Positions 10,485 to 22,853 of a stretch of DNA of 64,000 nucleotides are shown piece by piece. Each line of letters begins with the position of its first letter. Positions within the stretch are counted from its first letter, which is position 1. Position numbers and translations under genes: made by a program. The notes beneath the pieces were generated by a model. The model did not search any database. It saw only the letters and a list, made by a program, of their open reading frames with translations, and had not been told where the DNA came from. Source of the DNA: Ephydatia muelleri (lineage: Eukaryota; Porifera; Demospongiae; Spongillida; Spongillidae); assembly GCA_013339895.1 (NCBI GenBank), contig JABACO010000023.1, positions 629,275 to 693,274 on the forward strand, written 5' to 3'.

Positions 10485-13172
10485 TCTGAGCCCATGTAGA
10501 GGATGCCTAGGATTGTGCCCCGCCCCCTCTCAAGCACATCTGAGCCCATGTAGAGGAGGCCTAGTGCCCTTCCCTCATACCTCTGCCTGGCTCTCCACTC
10601 CTCTCAGTGCCCTCCCCTTCTCTGCCTGGCTCTCCACTCCTCTCAGTGCCCTTCCCTCATACCTCTGCCTGGCTCTCCACTCCTCTCAGTGCTCTCCCCT
10701 CGTACCTCTGCCTGGCTCTCCACTCCTCTCAGTGCCCTCCCCTCGTACCTCTGCCTGGCTCTCCACTCCTCTCAGTGCCCTTCCCTCATGGCTCTCCACT
10801 CCTCTCAGTGCCCTTCCCTCATACCTCTGCCTGGCTCTCCACTCCTCTCAGTGCTCTCCCCTCGTACCTCTGCCTGGCTCTCCACTCCTCTCAGTGCCCT
10901 TCCCTCATACCTCTGCCTGGCTCTCCACTCCTCTCAGTGCCCTTCCCTCATGCCTCTGCCTGGCTCTCCACTCCTCTCAGTGCTCTCCCCTCATACCTCT
11001 GCCTGGCTCTCCACTCCTCTCAGTGCCCTTCCCTCATGCCTCTGCCTGGCTCTCCACTCCTCTCAGTGCCCTCCCCTCGTACCTCTGCCTGGCTCTCCAC
11101 TCCTCTCAGTGCCCTCCCCTCATACCTCTGCCTGGCTCTCCACTCCTCTCAGTGCCCTTCCCTCATGCCTCTGCCTGGCTCTCCACTCCTCTCAGTGCTC
11201 TCCCCTCATACCTCTGCCTGGCTCTCCACTCCTCTCAGTGTCCTTCCCTCATGCCTCTGCCTGGCTCTCCACTCCTCTCAGTGCTCTCCCCTCCTCTGCC
11301 TGGCTCTCCACTCCTCTCAGTGCCCTCCCCTCGTACCTCTGCCTGTCTCTCCACTCCTCTCAGTGCCCTTCCCTCATACCTCTGCCTGGCTCTCCACTCC
11401 TCTCAGTGCCCTTCCCTCATACCTCTGCCTGGCTCTCCACTCCTCTCAGTGCCCTTCCCTCATACCTCTGCCTGGCTCTCCACTCCTCTCAGTGCCCTTC
11501 CCTCATACCTCTGCCTGGCTCTCCACTCCTCTCAGTGCTCTCCCCTCGTACCTCTGCCTGGCTCTCCACTCCTCTCAGTGCCCTCCCCTCGTACCTCTGC
11601 CTGGCTCTCCACTCCTCTCAGTGCCCTTCCCTCATACCTCTGCCTGGCTCTCCACTCCTCTCAGTGCTCTCCCCTCATACCTCTGCCTGGCTCTCCACTC
11701 CTCTCAGTGCTCTCCCCTCCTCTGCCTGGCTCTCCACTCCTCTCAGTGCCCTCCCCTCCTCTGCCTGGCTCTCCACTCCTCTCAGTGCCCTCCCCTCCTC
11801 TGCCTGGCTCTCCACTCCTCTCAGTGCTCTCCCCTCGTACCTCTGCCTGGCTCTCCACTCCTCTCAGTGCCCTCCCCTCATACCTCTGCCTGGCTCTCCA
11901 CTCCTCTTAGTGTCCTTCCCTCATACCTCTGCCTGGCTCTCCACTCCTCTCAGTGCCCTCCCCTCCTCTGCCTGGCTCTCCACTCCTCTCAGTGCCCTCC
12001 CCTCCTCTGCCTGGCTCTCCACTCCTCTCAGTGCTCTCCCCTCCTCTGCCTGGCTCTCCACTCCTCTCAGTGTCCTTCCCTCATACCTCTGCCTGGCTCT
12101 CCACTCCTCTCAGTGCCCTTCCCTCATACCTCTGCCTGGCTCTCCACTCCTCTCAGTGCCCTTCCCTCATACCTCTGCCTGGCTCTCCACTCCTCTCAGT
12201 GCCCTTCCCTCATACCTCTGCCTGGCTCTCCACTCCTCTCAGTGCTCTCCCCTCGTACCTCTGCCTGGCTCTCCACTCCTCTCAGTGCCCTCCCCTCGTA
12301 CCTCTGCCTGGCTCTCCACTCCTCTCAGTGCCCTTCCCTCATACCTCTGCCTGGCTCTCCACTCCTCTCAGTGCTCTCCCCTCATACCTCTGCCTGGCTC
12401 TCCACTCCTCTCAGTGCTCTCCCCTCCTCTGCCTGGCTCTCCACTCCTCTCAGTGCCCTCCCCTCCTCTGCCTGGCTCTCCACTCCTCTCAGTGCCCTCC
12501 CCTCCTCTGCCTGGCTCTCCACTCCTCTCAGTGCCCTCCCCTCCTCTGCCTGGCTCTCCACTCCTCTCAGTGCTCTCCCCTCGTACCTCTGCCTGGCTCT
12601 CCACTCCTCTCAGTGCCCTCCCCTCATACCTCTGCCTGGCTCTCCACTCCTCTTAGTGTCCTTCCCTCATACCTCTGCCTGGCTCTCCACTCCTCTCAGT
12701 GCCCTCCCCTCCTCTGCCTGGCTCTCCACTCCTCTCAGTGCCCTCCCCTCCTCTGCCTGGCTCTCCACTCCTCTTAGTGTCCTTCCCTCATACCTCTGCC
12801 TGGCTCTCCACTCCTCTCAGTGCCCTCCCCTCCTCTGCCTGGCTCTCCACTCCTCTCAGTGCCCTCCCCTCCTCTGCCTGGCTCTCCACTCCTCTCAGTG
12901 CCCTTCCCTCATACCTCTGCCTGGCTCTCCACTCCTCTCAGTGCCCTCCCCTCCTCTGCCTGGCTCTCCACTCCTCTCAGTGCCCTCCCCTCCTCTGCCT
13001 GGCTCTCCACTCCTCTCAGTGCCCTTCCCTCATACCTCTGCCTGGCTCTCCACTCCTCTTAGTGTCCTTCCCTCATACCTCTGCCTGGCTCTCCACTCCT
13101 CTCAGTGCCCTTCCCTCATACCTCTGCCTGGCTCTCCACTCCTCTCAGTGCTCTCCCCTCATACCTCTGCCT
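10485..13172. repeat. 2.6-kb minisatellite, CTCTGCCTGGCTCTCCACTC
   Basis: More than 60 tandem copies of two interspersed variants: a 43-bp unit ending in TTCCCTCATAC or CCCCTCGTAC and a 39-bp unit ending in CCCTCCCCTC. Higher-order blocks recur: 11500-11900 and 12215-12660 share the same order of variants. The plus strand is free of stops in all frames over long spans, which is a repeat artefact and not a proline-rich protein. Two short repeats of CAAGCACATCTGAGCCCATG lead in at 10475-10560. Confidence 0.97.
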
Positions 13173-13369
13173 GGCTCATCCAAAGTCATGGGACTCACCT
13201 CGTGAGCTCAATGCTGCAGTCAAATGGGGGTTGGGTTTAAGTCCCCATCCTGGTAATGATGACATTCCTCAGACTGTGTCCAGAGCATGCTAGACCACCT
13301 AGTCTCATCTGGGGGGGAGGGAGGGGGGAGGAGGGGGAGGGATGGACTAACCTCCATAATCTGTTGCGC

Positions 13370-14150
13370 AATGCAATCTTCTATGAGGCATGACGCCTGA
13401 AAGCAGGTGGTGGTTTAGGTAAGGACATGGCTCACACACGCGTCCAGCTGACATGGTAGTCTTTAACCCAATGGCTCTGCTAGTGCTGCTTCACTGTCAC
13501 CTCACTGATCAACTCATTTTGGAAGTGGGGGTCAGCTGGTACGGCAGCCAACGTAGCTGAAGTACGAAAACACTCCAACTACGATGCTAAGTGCTCTGAA
13601 CTTTGATGGCATTGCCTTCCTGTAGCCATGGAGACATGCAGAGCATGGGGAGCCGAAGCATGCAACACATTTATCCAGGGTTGCCGTGCAACACATTTAT
13701 CCCGGGTTGCCATCCTCACAAATAAACCCAAGTCCATGATCTTGTCCAACCTGTATGGCAAACTTGGTGTCATCCTCGTCTGGTCAAATGCCAGAGCCAT
13801 AGTGATGAGATCCCTGATGCAAGCCACTGGAGATTGTTTAATAAAAAACAGTTAATTCATTGGTGTACTATATACACTATGATAACACATACATGCATAA
13901 CAAATGAAACCAACAAATAAGAGATAAATGATAAAGATTTCTAAGCATGACATTCAGGCAAAGATAGTGGGCAACCCTGCTCCATCGTCCGTACCAAAGA
14001 TAGTGGGCAACCCTGCTCCATCGTCCATACAAATTGCACTCCTCCATTTGGTGCGAGAGCCCCTCAGACAGAGGTTTGTTGCTCTGAGTGTAGCGAATGA
14101 AAGTCGTGCTCTCTACTTCACTGTTGGATTTTTCCCACTTATGGGCTAGT
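13370..14150 (-). CDS. Possible exons of an unrecognised gene
   Basis: Candidate minus-strand exons: about 14125-14000 (TTFIRYTQSNKPLSEGLSHQ), 13827-13730 (preceded by CTCCAG, reading ACIRDLITMALAFDQTRMTP then LPYRLDKIMDLGLF, donor TTT|GTGAGG) and about 13393-13364 (EDCIAQQIME, donor GAG|GTTAGT). The middle exon has clean splice sites and plausible codon composition. I cannot name the family, and the exon links are unproven. A duplicated 36-bp segment at 13957-14030 adjoins the first candidate. The first candidate could equally be non-coding. Confidence 0.3.
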
Positions 14151-14480
14151 TGTTTGACTAAAAAATTGGCGCCACAATAAAGTAAGAGATGTACTGGGTG
14201 ATCTGGCCTCAATAGTGTTCAATAGTGTGCTAAAAGAGCCAGTAGTGCAAGAGGCTAACACAAGTGATGGCACTCAGGACTGCCTTAATTGCAGACATCA
14301 GTATCAGAGGGCTATGGCAACCTCAAACAGTAGCATTGCCTGGTGGTACTGTGATGGACTTGGCTGATTCAGTTTTATTTTAGGTTGCCTAGCATTGCAA
14401 TATTGCAAACCCCAAATCTTGCAACATGAAATTTTATCCCCAACGAACTGCATCAACTAATGCCGGTATTAAAATATTGC

Positions 14481-14554
14481 TCGCGTGCCATGACGTAATG
14501 TAATAGAGAATACGTCATGACGTATTCTCTATTACATTACGTCATGGCACTCGA
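14481..14554. repeat. Perfect 66-bp palindrome
   Basis: Positions 14485-14550 form a perfect inverted repeat with no spacer (33-bp arms, centre between 14517 and 14518). Each arm holds GTGCCATGACGTAATG and AGAGAATACGTCA. After one mismatch a further 3 bp pair on each side. The region between it and the gene ending at 15376 shows no other coding signal. Confidence 0.97.
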
Positions 14555-15375
14555 GACTCATAAACGCCATACATGTAGAGTCTATAATTATAATCTATGG
14601 TAACCTGTCTAGTGACGCCATACTAGTGGCAACAATGGTGCCTCACACTTTTGCTTGATTGCAGGATGAAAATCCTTCCAAAGCGCAGACAAGTAATTAT
14701 GTCATAGTAGCGTCGATTTCAAACGCAGCCCGCGACTACAACTGTCTCTTGTAATTTGTTAACTACAATTTGCCCCATATTAAACTACATTTCATAGTTG
14801 TGTTTGTTTGATTTCGCGGTGTCTCGTATTTTATTATCACATCAAATTTCAAATTTAATTCTTACGGGATTAATCTGTCGACGTAATTGGGAGTGTGCCT
14901 GTTGTGTGTGACTTGACTTACGTATATTGCTTACTTTATCTAATACAAGACTATACATGTATTGGCAAACTTGCCACTCAAAAAAATGGCGGAGCCAATT
15001 ATTAACACCCACGCATAACAATGAACTCAATGCTAATTGGTTGGTCGGGGAACGAAAATACCAAACCCAAGATGAAAACTTACCAAACAAATACTTATTC
15101 TTTTATAACTCATTCTTAGAAGGGCTAGCTGCTAACTGGGGTGGGTGAAAGAATGTGGTCTAACTATGTAGTTCAACGTCTTGGTGGTACCCATGCAAGT
15201 GATTGCCTGAGATTAGACAAATAAATGATGAATAGAACACAATGACTGGTATTCTTGGGAAGGTGGCAGAGAGAGTATAAAAAGTGTAGTGAATACTTCA
15301 ACTGCGCAGCATGGGGGGTGGGGTGGGGTGGGGTGGATGTGTCATGTTGAGACCATTGGTTGGGGGACGGAGCAA

Positions 15376-18300
15376 TCAGATGAAACTCTCTGATCTCTGA
15401 CTGGGGGAACGACGAGAATTATCTCCACGTGATCCAATCGAAAGTCCTCCTCGCGAACCACTTGACTGAGCCCCCCAGGATCTTCTGTTAGATGGCTCCC
15501 TGTGATGGTAGACTCCTGAATGAGTTGGGGACACCCCAGGGGTCATTCCAGTCCACTGGGGGAGCGGGGATGTCCTCTTACTGTAGGGGTCAGGTGAGAC
15601 CCCCTTTCTGAGGAGATGGGGGGATGCCCTCTTACTGTAGGGGTCAGGTGAGACCCCCTTTCTGAGGAGATGGGGGGATGCCCTCTTACTGTAGGGGTCA
15701 GGTGAGACCCCCTTTCTGAGGAGATGGGGGGATGCCCTCTTACTGTAGGGGTCGGGGGATATTCCATTTCTGAAGGGGACTGACAGTAACCTTTGGCTTG
15801 GAGGGATTGGTGACAATCCATTTCTAGGTGTGACGTGTGATGCTCTCTTATTTGTCATTGAAGAAGCTGGATACAGTCTGCTATTGGATGTGAAGGGGGA
15901 CGCTTGAGTAACAGGGGGGATGGGAGACCGCGCCTTTCTTGTAGGATTTGGAGAGGCTCTGTTATGCAAAAGAGGGGAAAGGACCTTAGCTTGTAAGGAA
16001 GAGGATGGCATTAGCTGAGTCACAGAATCAGATGACATATTGGTGGTCCACTCGCAATTGGAAGGCAATCTGTGGGATGACAAGTTTCTCTCACTGGGTT
16101 TCTGAGCATGTGGGTGTGCTAGCCCCGATAGCTTTGTATCCACAGGGGGGCAATGCAGGGGCCCTCTCAGTGTTGCTGCATCAGCCACAGAGGCATCACA
16201 CATGGATCCTCTTGATGCCATTGAGTCCACAGGGGTGCAATGTAATGACCCTCTTGATGTAGCTGAGTACACAGGGACATGGCGCTGAAGGTCTCTTGAA
16301 GTGGCTCCTTGTGCGGATGGTTGCTGTGCCGTGGAGGTTGGCTGGTGGTGATGCACATAAGATGGAGGGACAGCCGCATGCAGTGGACTCCCATAGGGGG
16401 AGGCAGTACGGCTTCGTGAGCCTGGGGACCGGCTCCTGCTGCAGGCAGAAGATGGCCGACTGCTGCGACAGGGGGTACAGAACTGTGCAGGAGCCCAGCA
16501 GGAAACCCCAGGCCCTGTCGTCACCCTGAGACTGCTACCCTTTACCTCCAAGAGACGAACACGCATGCCCTTCTTCAGAAAGACTGGCTCTGTGGTGCTG
16601 CTTTCTTTGGAGATGTAGTTGTCTTCAATTACAATAAATTCACCTTGTTTGAAGGTTGGCATGGTAGCAGCCTGCTTCCGCAACAAGACGCTGGGTACAG
16701 GCTCATTGAACTTGACAACAAAGTCAGATTGAAACAATCTTTGAGGAATGATCCAGTCCTTGAATATTTCCTGCCCCTTCCTGGTGAGTCTGCAAGCTGT
16801 GCGAGGTAGGAAGCCAGTGTGGCCAGTCTGGTTGATGGCGTAGATCCATTGCTCATCGCAGTACAGAGCTCTTAGCTTGTCCCCAACAGAAGCAGACAAA
16901 GTGCCCTGATGTTCTGCCGTGTGCTCCTGAATGGCGACCATTCGTATCACCGGCAAAGACTGGACGTGTGATCTGTTGCGACTGATGTCGTCCACACCAT
17001 CGGCTGACTGGAGATAGAGGTTTGTGTGTGCCAGCTTTTGGGCCTCCGTGTGTCTGTAGTGCTTCAGCGAGAGGCGACAGATGCTGTATGGCACAAAACC
17101 TTTGTTGCCATGGCAATCTATGGCGTACACCTGTTCGCCGATTCTATGCATTGCCATCAACTTCCTTCCTTTGCCCACCTTCAAGCTACCACTCCTGTTT
17201 GATGCATTTGAACCTATCGTGACAATGAACACATTAGCAGGCCACTGCTCTGAGGCTCTGGCCAGCACCCTCCAGAGGAAGCTGGAGGTTCCTCTATCAG
17301 GCTTCAGGGAAGCCCCACACTCACTGATGACTGGGAAAGGCAGGTGTGGCAATCCAACACGATTGGTCTCCGATGATGGTGTGTCATGGTGATAGTTTGA
17401 ACTGTTGAGCAGCTTGCTGACATCTGAGATGCCAAAGGATGTTGGGCGGGGAGTAGCTGACTGGGGAGGAGACTTGGCTCCAGTTGGAGAGGCAGCAGAC
17501 TGGGGAGGAGACTTGACCTCATTTGGAGAGACCGCTGACTGGGGAGGAGACTTGGCTCCAGTTGGAGAGGCAGCAGACTGGGGAGGAGACTTGGCTCCAG
17601 TTGGAGAGACAGCAGACTGGGGAGGAGACTTGACCTCATTCTGATGAGGGTCATTGATTGGGCAATGCAAGGGTGTGGTTGATGCACTCAGTGTCCCCTC
17701 ATCAAAAATGGATTCACTTCGAGCACGGTGCAATGTGTCATCATTGTACAGTGGCCGCAGTGAGTCATAAGGTCCTGACAGCTGCAGATCTTCATGCATA
17801 GAGGCACCGTCGGAAAACATGGCTGGAGGTGGTACAACTTCAGAAGAGCCTAGGGCCTCGACCCAGTGTGTGTGGGAGAGATGAAGAGAGGGAGGAGTGG
17901 AGAAGTGGTGTGTGCGGGCAGTGGTGGGGGTAGGCAGTGGAGGAGGGAGGCTGTTCTCTGAAGACTGCGACTTTGTGGAGAGAGGGTTGGGTGTCGTGTG
18001 GAGCAGTTTAGCAGACGTGGATTGCAGCTGTTGCACTTTTGAGGTTGGTGTGTGTGGCTTCTGAATAGGAAGTGTTGATTCAGCGTCCGAGACAGGGAGA
18101 TGGACACTGTAAGAGCTGGACCCAGGGATACCGAATGTGCTTGCTTCAGCATCAATATTGTCCCCACTGACGCCATCCACACGTGCCATCCCATGTGTGT
18201 CATTGTCGGCTCGTGTCCAAGTATGGTAGGTTCTTGGCAGGGACAGAACCTTCCCTCCCCTCACCGCACTGACATCAATGGAAGATCCAGCTCCACGACT

Positions 18301-20057
18301 CGATGTAGTGCCAACAGCTGCCTTACACCCAGGCCTCAATTCCCGACCCCCTCCACAACACTGATGGGGTTTTGGGTGACTCTGGTGTGGCGTGTGGGGG
18401 CCAATGGTGGCATATTCACCAAACCACTGCTGCTGGTTAAGTCTCGGGGAAAATGTCCCACTGCCTCTGTGCCCCCCACAACCCCCTGATAAAGTGGATG
18501 AGCTTGTGACAACCGGATAAGCTTCTTCGTTCATGGAGAATTGAGGGGTAGTTGGAGAAATGGTACCACGTCCCGAGTCCAGGGCTGTCCTTTGCAAGGG
18601 GTCAGAGGTCACAGGCTTGTGATGAGAGTCAGTCCTTTCGCTCATCGTCGCAGTTCCCAGACCATCGGTGAAGGTGCTATCCACGGACATAGAGCGCTGA
18701 GGTCCTGAGGAGAAGCAACTGGTGCCTGGCTGGCTCTGAAGGAGAAGCATGTGTGGTGGGGGGAGGGGGACAGTGGGTGGGGAGGGACAGTGGGTGAGTA
18801 GGGAGGGGACAGTGGGTGGGTGGGGAGGGACAGTGGGTGGGTGGGAGGGACAGTGGGTGGGTGGGGAGGGACAGTGGGTGGGTGGGAGGGACAGTGGGTG
18901 GGTGGGAGGGACAGTGGGTGGGTGGGGAGGGAACAGTGGGTGAGTGGTTAAGAAAATGTTTATGAGGTGCTTCAGAAATGCATATGCACTGCTAATGTAT
19001 TGATGACCATTAATAATATCTATTAATAATGCTGCACTATTAATAAATCCCATAGCACATTGCTTACAGCTGATTGTCCAGGACGGGGGGCTGTGACAAT
19101 AGTTGTGGACCCAATCCTTAGCTGCTGTATCTGGCTGGCTCCCAACTGAGACATCCTGGTGATGGCTATGTTTATTGTGTGTTGCATAGCAACTGAAGGT
19201 ACCATCCATGTCATGTGACACTGTTCCTCTTCCCCAGGCTGTATAGATCCCAGGATCATGGCCTCCTGATGCAGCTGCAACAATTCGGATAGAGCATTTT
19301 TAAGGATGTTGATATCACGAAGAGTGCAAGTCTCGTAGCTCCTTTTCACCACAACCTCCATCTTGGTGAAACCTTCAGGTATTTCCTGATTGGGCAGGGC
19401 GTCTCCATCTGTTGCTGGCCAGAAGGGTGGGCAGTGAGGAACAGGCCGCAGCAAATGATCTTGAAGACGTGCTTCGTAGGACTGGACAATACTCTTTGCT
19501 CCTTTGCCTCCAAAGTTGATGGCCAGAAGAGCAATAAGTTGGTAGTTGTACCAGGAGCTGTACGCAAGCACAGCACTAAACAGATCGTGCATATTCTTGG
19601 CCTTTCCAATGGCAGTGTTGTGATCAAGTACACACTGCAGGTCGGCTGTGTTCTTGAAGCAGGGGAGATACTGCAATGAGCTCTGGACGTTCACAAACGA
19701 CACACGCTTGCAGCTAAGTTTCTTGCGAATGGTGTGGTGGAACTCCTTAAAATTCTTCTGGAGTTTCAGCATCTCCTTGTTCATCTTGCAAATCATCCTC
19801 TCCTTCTTGCGGAGATCCTTTTTGCCAAGTGAGGTTCTCAGGGTGTCAAACCTGCCAGGTGTGTTAACCGGATTTGCAGCCATACACCTGGCTGCAATAA
19901 CCGGGGCTGTTACTAGCATCTCGGATGGCCCTGCGCAGATGTAAACAACAACATCACAACAACACCTGACTTTGTCAACTGCATCCCACACCAGCAGAAA
20001 AGCGTTTTGTGTAAACGGTACTACTTCCACGTGTGCGCTATACAAATAGCTAACCAC
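15376..20057 (-). CDS. SH3-containing paralogue of the CARD/helical-domain gene
   Basis: Main exons: about 19851-19068 and 18735-15376 (stop), joined in phase (donor GCT|GTAAGC, acceptor TTCAG|AGCCAG). The reading frame of the first stays open up to an ATG at 20057, so the gene could start there or at a CARD exon upstream. Exon 19851-19068 carries the same helical domain as the gene at 5.1-7.5 kb: AVLAYSSWYNYQLIALL, LRDINILKNALSELLQL, CHMTWMVPS. The large exon (1119 residues) is Ser/Pro-rich. Two SH3-like domains lie at about residues 499-557 (ending GNKGFVPYSICRL) and 594-650 (ending GHTGFLPRTACRL), and a weaker SH3-like fold lies near 690-755. Two coding repeats are listed separately. SH3 domains suggest a scaffold that binds proline motifs; pathway unknown. 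Confidence 0.8.
15570..15770 (-). repeat. 54-bp coding repeat (18 residues) in the SH3 gene
   Basis: Three nearly identical copies and a diverged fourth of a 54-bp unit encoding GVSPDPYSKRASPHLLRK, in frame in the C-terminal tail. Confidence 0.95.
17445..17645 (-). repeat. 39-bp coding repeat (13 residues) in the SH3 gene
   Basis: Five in-frame copies encoding SPPQSAVSPTGAK with N/T and E/G variants. PPQS-type proline motifs directly precede the SH3 region. Confidence 0.95.
18767..18945. repeat. Intronic G-rich minisatellite, about 20 bp
   Basis: About eight copies of GGGACAGTGGGTGGGTGGGG in the intron between the two main exons of the SH3 gene (18736-19067). Confidence 0.95.
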
Positions 20058-21110
20058 AGAGCGATCCTACCATCCGAAAGAGCGATACAGTAAGTGCCTT
20101 TGAGTTGCGTATACGTGTTTGTCCGGAGCCCTGTTCCATGGTCAAACCTTCTAAAATGCATCCCCTTTGAGCTCAGCGCACGAAGTACCGTGGTCTGACA
20201 CTAACGTAGCATTCGGAACAAATGTGTTTACGGCCTCAAACCCCTAGATACCCGACGGCGTGTATGTGTGTAGCGTGAAAGAGCCGAAGCGGAGGGAGAA
20301 AATGCAAGCATGTCGCGAAGGCACATGCACAATCAGACACGACACGAATATGCTGGCACGTCGCACACTCAAACTTACAAGGTGCAAAGATATTACGTTT
20401 CTGCTAATGGCGCGGTGAGATGAACATGATCAGCGACGACGCGAGGTTTTAAATGCAAATGGTCCGCTAATTAGACGATAAAAATATTCCCCGTTACTAC
20501 CGAAATTATATTATGGAAGTGAACTTGGCTGCAATGACTGTGTGTGTTCATATGTATGTGTAAGGGCACATCCTAGATAACACCACCATTGCTGAGTTTA
20601 CACTACTCCAGTTCCCTTACTTGGACATGCATTTACTATCTCTATATCACCCTCAAAACCAAAGAGCTGACTGATGGCAACCATTATTCAATAGTTTTTG
20701 TGGCCAAGTCTACGTAAGTCAGGGAGTTTTTTTGTGACTAAGTTACGTAAGTCGGGGAGTTTTTGTGGCCAGTGCTATCTACACCAACATAGTAAGATCA
20801 ATACAACGCCACATAATCTCCAGCTGCAACAGTGGTACATGTACTGTAGTTCACACTATTTAGGTACGAAGTGGGACCCTCTATGTAATCGTTCTTACGC
20901 ATTTAACATGGGCAACCGATCATGAAATGATAAAGGTTCTGGATTTTAATTAACCAACGTGGTAGGCGCAGTGCTTGTGTCGGAAAGGTAAGCGTTGTGC
21001 ACATGTGGGCATTATAAAAGTGTGCTGTAACATAGCTGTCACCACAGTGAGAAACAAACAATAGACTAATCTCAGTAAGTGGTCAAACCCTTAACCAGCT
21101 GAAATCATGG
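19860..21110. other. Non-coding interval, possible promoter region
   Basis: Apart from the open frame reaching 20057 I see no further exon here. 20090-20430 is rich in CpG relative to the surroundings, and 20695-20775 has a partial duplication of CTACGTAAGTCAGGGAGTTT. It could be a promoter for the SH3 gene or part of a large intron. Confidence 0.4.
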
Positions 21111-21218
21111 ACTCAATTAGCTGACCACAAAGTCCATTTGAAGGAAGCACCTGCTAGGGTGTGTACCCAAATGGTGCAGCTGCTCCTTGCCACTACATGA
21201 CATTTGTGTGCATAAATG

Positions 21219-21352
21219 CACACACACACACACACACATACACACACACACGTACACACATACACACACATACACACGTACAGACACATGCACACGTACA
21301 CACATACACACATACACACATACACACACATAAACACACACACGTGCACACA
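21219..21352. repeat. CA-rich microsatellite
   Basis: Interrupted (CA)n with GT and TA steps. Produces only artefactual open frames. Confidence 0.95.
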
Positions 21353-21533
21353 CATATATATACATGTATGTGAATTGACAATGATCCCCACTGGTTTATG
21401 AAGCCATTGTATGTATTTAAACGTCAACACCTTTGGCAAATTTAGTATACACACCTGTGTCCTGGCACTCTGATCATATACTTGTTTTGGACTCGATACA
21501 CATTTTTTGTGCACATCACAAAACTCGACTAAC

Positions 21534-21852
21534 CTGACAGAGGTAATCCAAGACTTCTGAGCGTCTGCAAATCTCTCTCCAAATTCCCAGCTACATTGTT
21601 CTGGCACGTATGGGGCATGCCAGCACGCATTGCTGCTAGGAGTACCCTCGCACAGTCCCCAGGCCTCTTCTGCTGAACCAGCCCCACGAGCCTCTCCACT
21701 GCCTGGCTTCTCCATAGGATCCCACCAATGTCCAGGCACTCATCGGCTGTGAGAACCCCTTCCAACATGAGGACGTGGGACACTTGTGGTACGTCGAGAG
21801 ACGTCTGTAAGTCTGCCAGCAGTCTGGAGAGGATGTCCACTTCTGTGGTCAT
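21534..21852 (-). CDS. CARD-like exon, probable first coding exon of the SH3 gene
   Basis: An open exon starts at ATG 21852, preceded by an acceptor-like CCCTTTCAG and GAGTCACTGGTAACC, and ends at donor TCAG|GTTAGT (21534). It reads TTEVDILSRLLADLQTSLDV, then a VLTADECLDIGG turn, then GDCARVLLAAMRAGMP. It parallels the CARD exon at 7548-7242 in length, helix order, start (M-x-x-x-x-x-ILxRL) and end phase (one base over). The next same-strand unit downstream is the helical-domain exon at 19851, which suggests the same CARD-then-helical-domain order as the 5.1-7.5 kb gene. As there, the phases differ by one base, so a small exon may be missing between 19852 and 21533. Alternatively it belongs to a separate small gene. 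Confidence 0.6.
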
Positions 21853-21943
21853 GGTTACCAGTGACTCCTGAAAGGGTAAACACATGTGCACACATGGGAT
21901 GTGTGGATCATTCTGGGATGTGCACACCTTATTGCATGCAGAT

Positions 21944-21944
<1 letters not shown>

Positions 21945-22001
<57 letters not shown>

Positions 22002-22051
22002 ACACAGCAACACACCAACACCAACATGCACATACACACAGCACAGCATAC

Positions 22052-22099
<48 letters not shown>

Positions 22100-22149
22100 A
22101 CACAGCAACACACCAACACCAACATGCACATACACACAGCACAGCATAC

Positions 22150-22195
<46 letters not shown>

Positions 22196-22202
22196 ACACA
22201 GC
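21945..22202. repeat. Duplicated CA microsatellite block
   Basis: Three (CA)n runs separated by two near-identical 60-bp spacers containing CAACACCAACATGCACATAC, so the array grew by duplication of a compound unit. Confidence 0.95.
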
Positions 22203-22663
22203 ATGAAGCTTTCAATGCATGTAGAGTCTACCTGTGCTCAGTGGCTTGCATACCACACCATGAATATGATGCATGTCCCTCTATTGATCAGGTATGGCAC
22301 ACACTATGATTATTGATGTGGACTACAGTCTCTGGCATTCTTGACACTCAATAAATAGTTGTCATATTAAACATGATCGTCTATAAGTTTGGTTGCTATA
22401 CATGAGGCCTAGGGTTCAGCATTAATGCACAGCTATATTGGGAGGACATGTGCTTTATGAAAACATGAAATGGAGTGAGGGTAATCAAGTTAGCGTTACA
22501 GTACGTCAATAGCGAATTCGTACGGCTTCAAACCCGCAATAGTGGAAGCCCCGTATGGCGCACCTTGATGCGGCGATGACGTACGCTTTACAGTGGGGAA
22601 CTCATGACCTCGTACAGACAGTCACTCGGTCAATTGGTCTCTCCGCAAAATACTGGTTCCTCC

Positions 22664-22696
<33 letters not shown>

Positions 22697-22853
22697 GCTA
22701 CTTGCAGCAAGTGTTTATTTATTACAACAAAGACTTTTAAAATAACAACATGGTCAGTGTTATTTAAAAGTAGACAGAGCAGCCGGCAATTGAAGACGGG
22801 ATCACGTGCAGAATTAAGAAACATAAATATAATTATGTAAAGCAGTGCCATGG

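Noticed and set aside
10429-13240. Overlapping long open frames rich in SALHSSQCP and LPGSPLLSV
   Set aside because: Open in all three frames over a 39/43-bp tandem repeat. No start context, no splice context, no homology.
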